Shown: positions 63,386 to 64,000 of the stretch, piece after piece
Layout: each line of letters starts with the position of its first letter
Position numbering within the stretch: position 1 is the stretch's first letter
NCBI GenBank assembly: GCA_038735125.1
Contig: JAVYNU010000001.1
Coordinates: 279,662-343,661, forward strand
DNA length: 64,000 nt
Direction: 5' to 3'
Origin: Ignisphaera sp.
GTDB lineage: Archaea; Thermoproteota; Thermoprotei_A; Sulfolobales; Ignisphaeraceae
Program-made: the position numbers and the translations under genes
The notes under the pieces: generated by a model
What the model saw: the letters and a program-made list of their open reading frames with translations, nothing else
Databases searched by the model: none
Told to the model about the DNA's origin: nothing

Positions 63386-64000
63386 TATATAATCTTATCC
63401 CTCATTATTTTTGCTACTATATCCCAGCTACTAGATAGAGCATATAAGCGCTTGACATGGTATTTCTTTGGAAGCTTTGGAATTATGCTATTCTCTATAT
63501 AGGATATCGCCACAGATTGTTTATTGCCTTGTATAATCCTTGGAGCAACATGGGGATCTTCTTCAACAATTCTAATATCATCAATAAACATGGCTATTTC
63601 ATATGGTTTAACGTATTTGCCTAACTCATTTATAATACTTTTAAGCTCTTTAACATCCTCATCATTTTCCAGATCAAGTACATCATTACTAAACTTCGAT
63701 TTTTCTAACACAATCTTATATCCTCGCCTAAACAAGAAGGCTCCAATAAGGTCTCTGATTTCTCGAGGCACTAAAGAATCTTTATACAATTTTATTAAAA
63801 CCCCCATCAACCAGTCATCATGCCACAATGCTATGTCATTATTTTCTATGAGTCTTTTTAAATCATTTGCATTTTTTGGAAGAAGAGTGTCACTATAATT
63901 ATTGTAGATAATCTCATATATTCTTCTAAGCAGTGTTTCATATCCAACAACTGTTTTGTGATAGTACACAGTTTTATACATATGCATTCTGGCTAGGTAG
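63385..64000 (-). CDS. HD-superfamily phosphohydrolase (partial, N-terminus off the right edge)
   Basis: The frame stays open to the window edge beyond the ATG at 63987 (YLARMHMYKTVYYHKTVVGYETLLRRI), so only the C-terminal about 205 residues are present. MYKTVYYHKTVVG is a block typical of archaeal dGTPase-like HD phosphohydrolases just after the metal-binding part, and IALWHDDWLMGVLI a later helix. The HD residues themselves should lie off the edge. It is coupled to dph5. The substrate is unknown. Confidence 0.75.
   Translation of the reverse strand, partial: YLARMHMYKTVYYHKTVVGYETLLRRIYEIIYNNYSDTLLPKNANDLKRLIENNDIALWHDDWLMGVLIKLYKDSLVPREIRDLIGAFLFRRGYKIVLEKSKFSNDVLDLENDEDVKELKSIINELGKYVKPYEIAMFIDDIRIVEEDPHVAPRIIQGNKQSVAISYIENSIIPKLPKKYHVKRLYALSSSWDIVAKIMRDKII

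Overview
The window looks like chromosome of a hyperthermophilic crenarchaeon (Thermoproteota). The evidence is a thermosome, FBP aldolase/phosphatase, ABCE1/RLI, a crenarchaeal-type Rpo8 (RpoG), Lsm, TFE, MBF1, PAN, Hjc, archaeal eL13, eL40 and eS17, split archaeosine TGT, Trm56, Dph5, AglB, PaREP1-family genes and dense VapBC modules. The sequence is AT-rich, GTG and TTG starts are common, and TATA boxes sit where archaeal promoters should have them. An Ignisphaera or Desulfurococcales-type organism would fit, but that is inference.

Layout. (1) 1-14.1 kb is accessory and decaying. It holds four VapBC-type toxin-antitoxin loci, two related GT-C-like membrane proteins (one cut by the left edge, one frameshifted), GT2 glycosyltransferases (one a clear pseudogene), two frameshifted PaREP1 genes, a GNAT gene split by one in-frame stop, an aspartic protease pseudogene plus a detached copy of its 3' end, and IS-like hairpins. 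(2) 14.2-22.0 kb: a winged-helix gene converges on a nine-gene minus-strand operon resembling NuoA-B-CD-H-I-J-K-L-M/N. Its large subunit keeps both CxxC pairs of a [NiFe] centre, so this is a group 4 energy-converting hydrogenase rather than a quinone-reducing complex I. (3) 22.8-31 kb: tRNA-Gly, an FMN flavoprotein, two HtrA-like proteases flanking a degenerate acylphosphatase-like protein, tpiA, FBP aldolase/phosphatase and ABCE1. (4) 31.1-47.4 kb is the information-processing core: a 26-residue Glu/Trp microprotein, Cgi121, a MoaD/SAMP-like protein, eS17, thermosome, HerA-like ATPase, Rpo8, Lsm, split TGT, PAC2, PAN, then the co-directional run MBF1-HflX-Trm56-TFE-C5 DNA methyltransferase-DUF2122-radical SAM. 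(5) 47.4-64 kb: tRNA-Leu, AglB, ZPR1-like and Hsp20 proteins, an FAD protein translationally coupled to a Cys-rich microprotein, TtuA-like thiolase, eL13, Hjc, PIN-ATPase-KH protein, nucleotidyltransferase, eL40, a KH protein, tRNA-Thr, Dph5 and an HD hydrolase cut by the right edge.

Two themes connect the genes. tRNA and translation modification recurs: TGT halves, Trm56, Cgi121/KEOPS, TtuA with a ubiquitin-like sulfur carrier, the radical SAM protein and Dph5. Protein quality control recurs too: thermosome, Hsp20, PAN, PAC2 and HtrA-like proteases. A further pattern is that several apparently functional genes (tgtA, ttuA-like, a nucleotidyltransferase, a GT2) have a conserved N-terminus whose natural ATG/TTG lies one nucleotide out of frame. 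This could be sequence error, recent mutation or unusual initiation; the sequence alone cannot decide.
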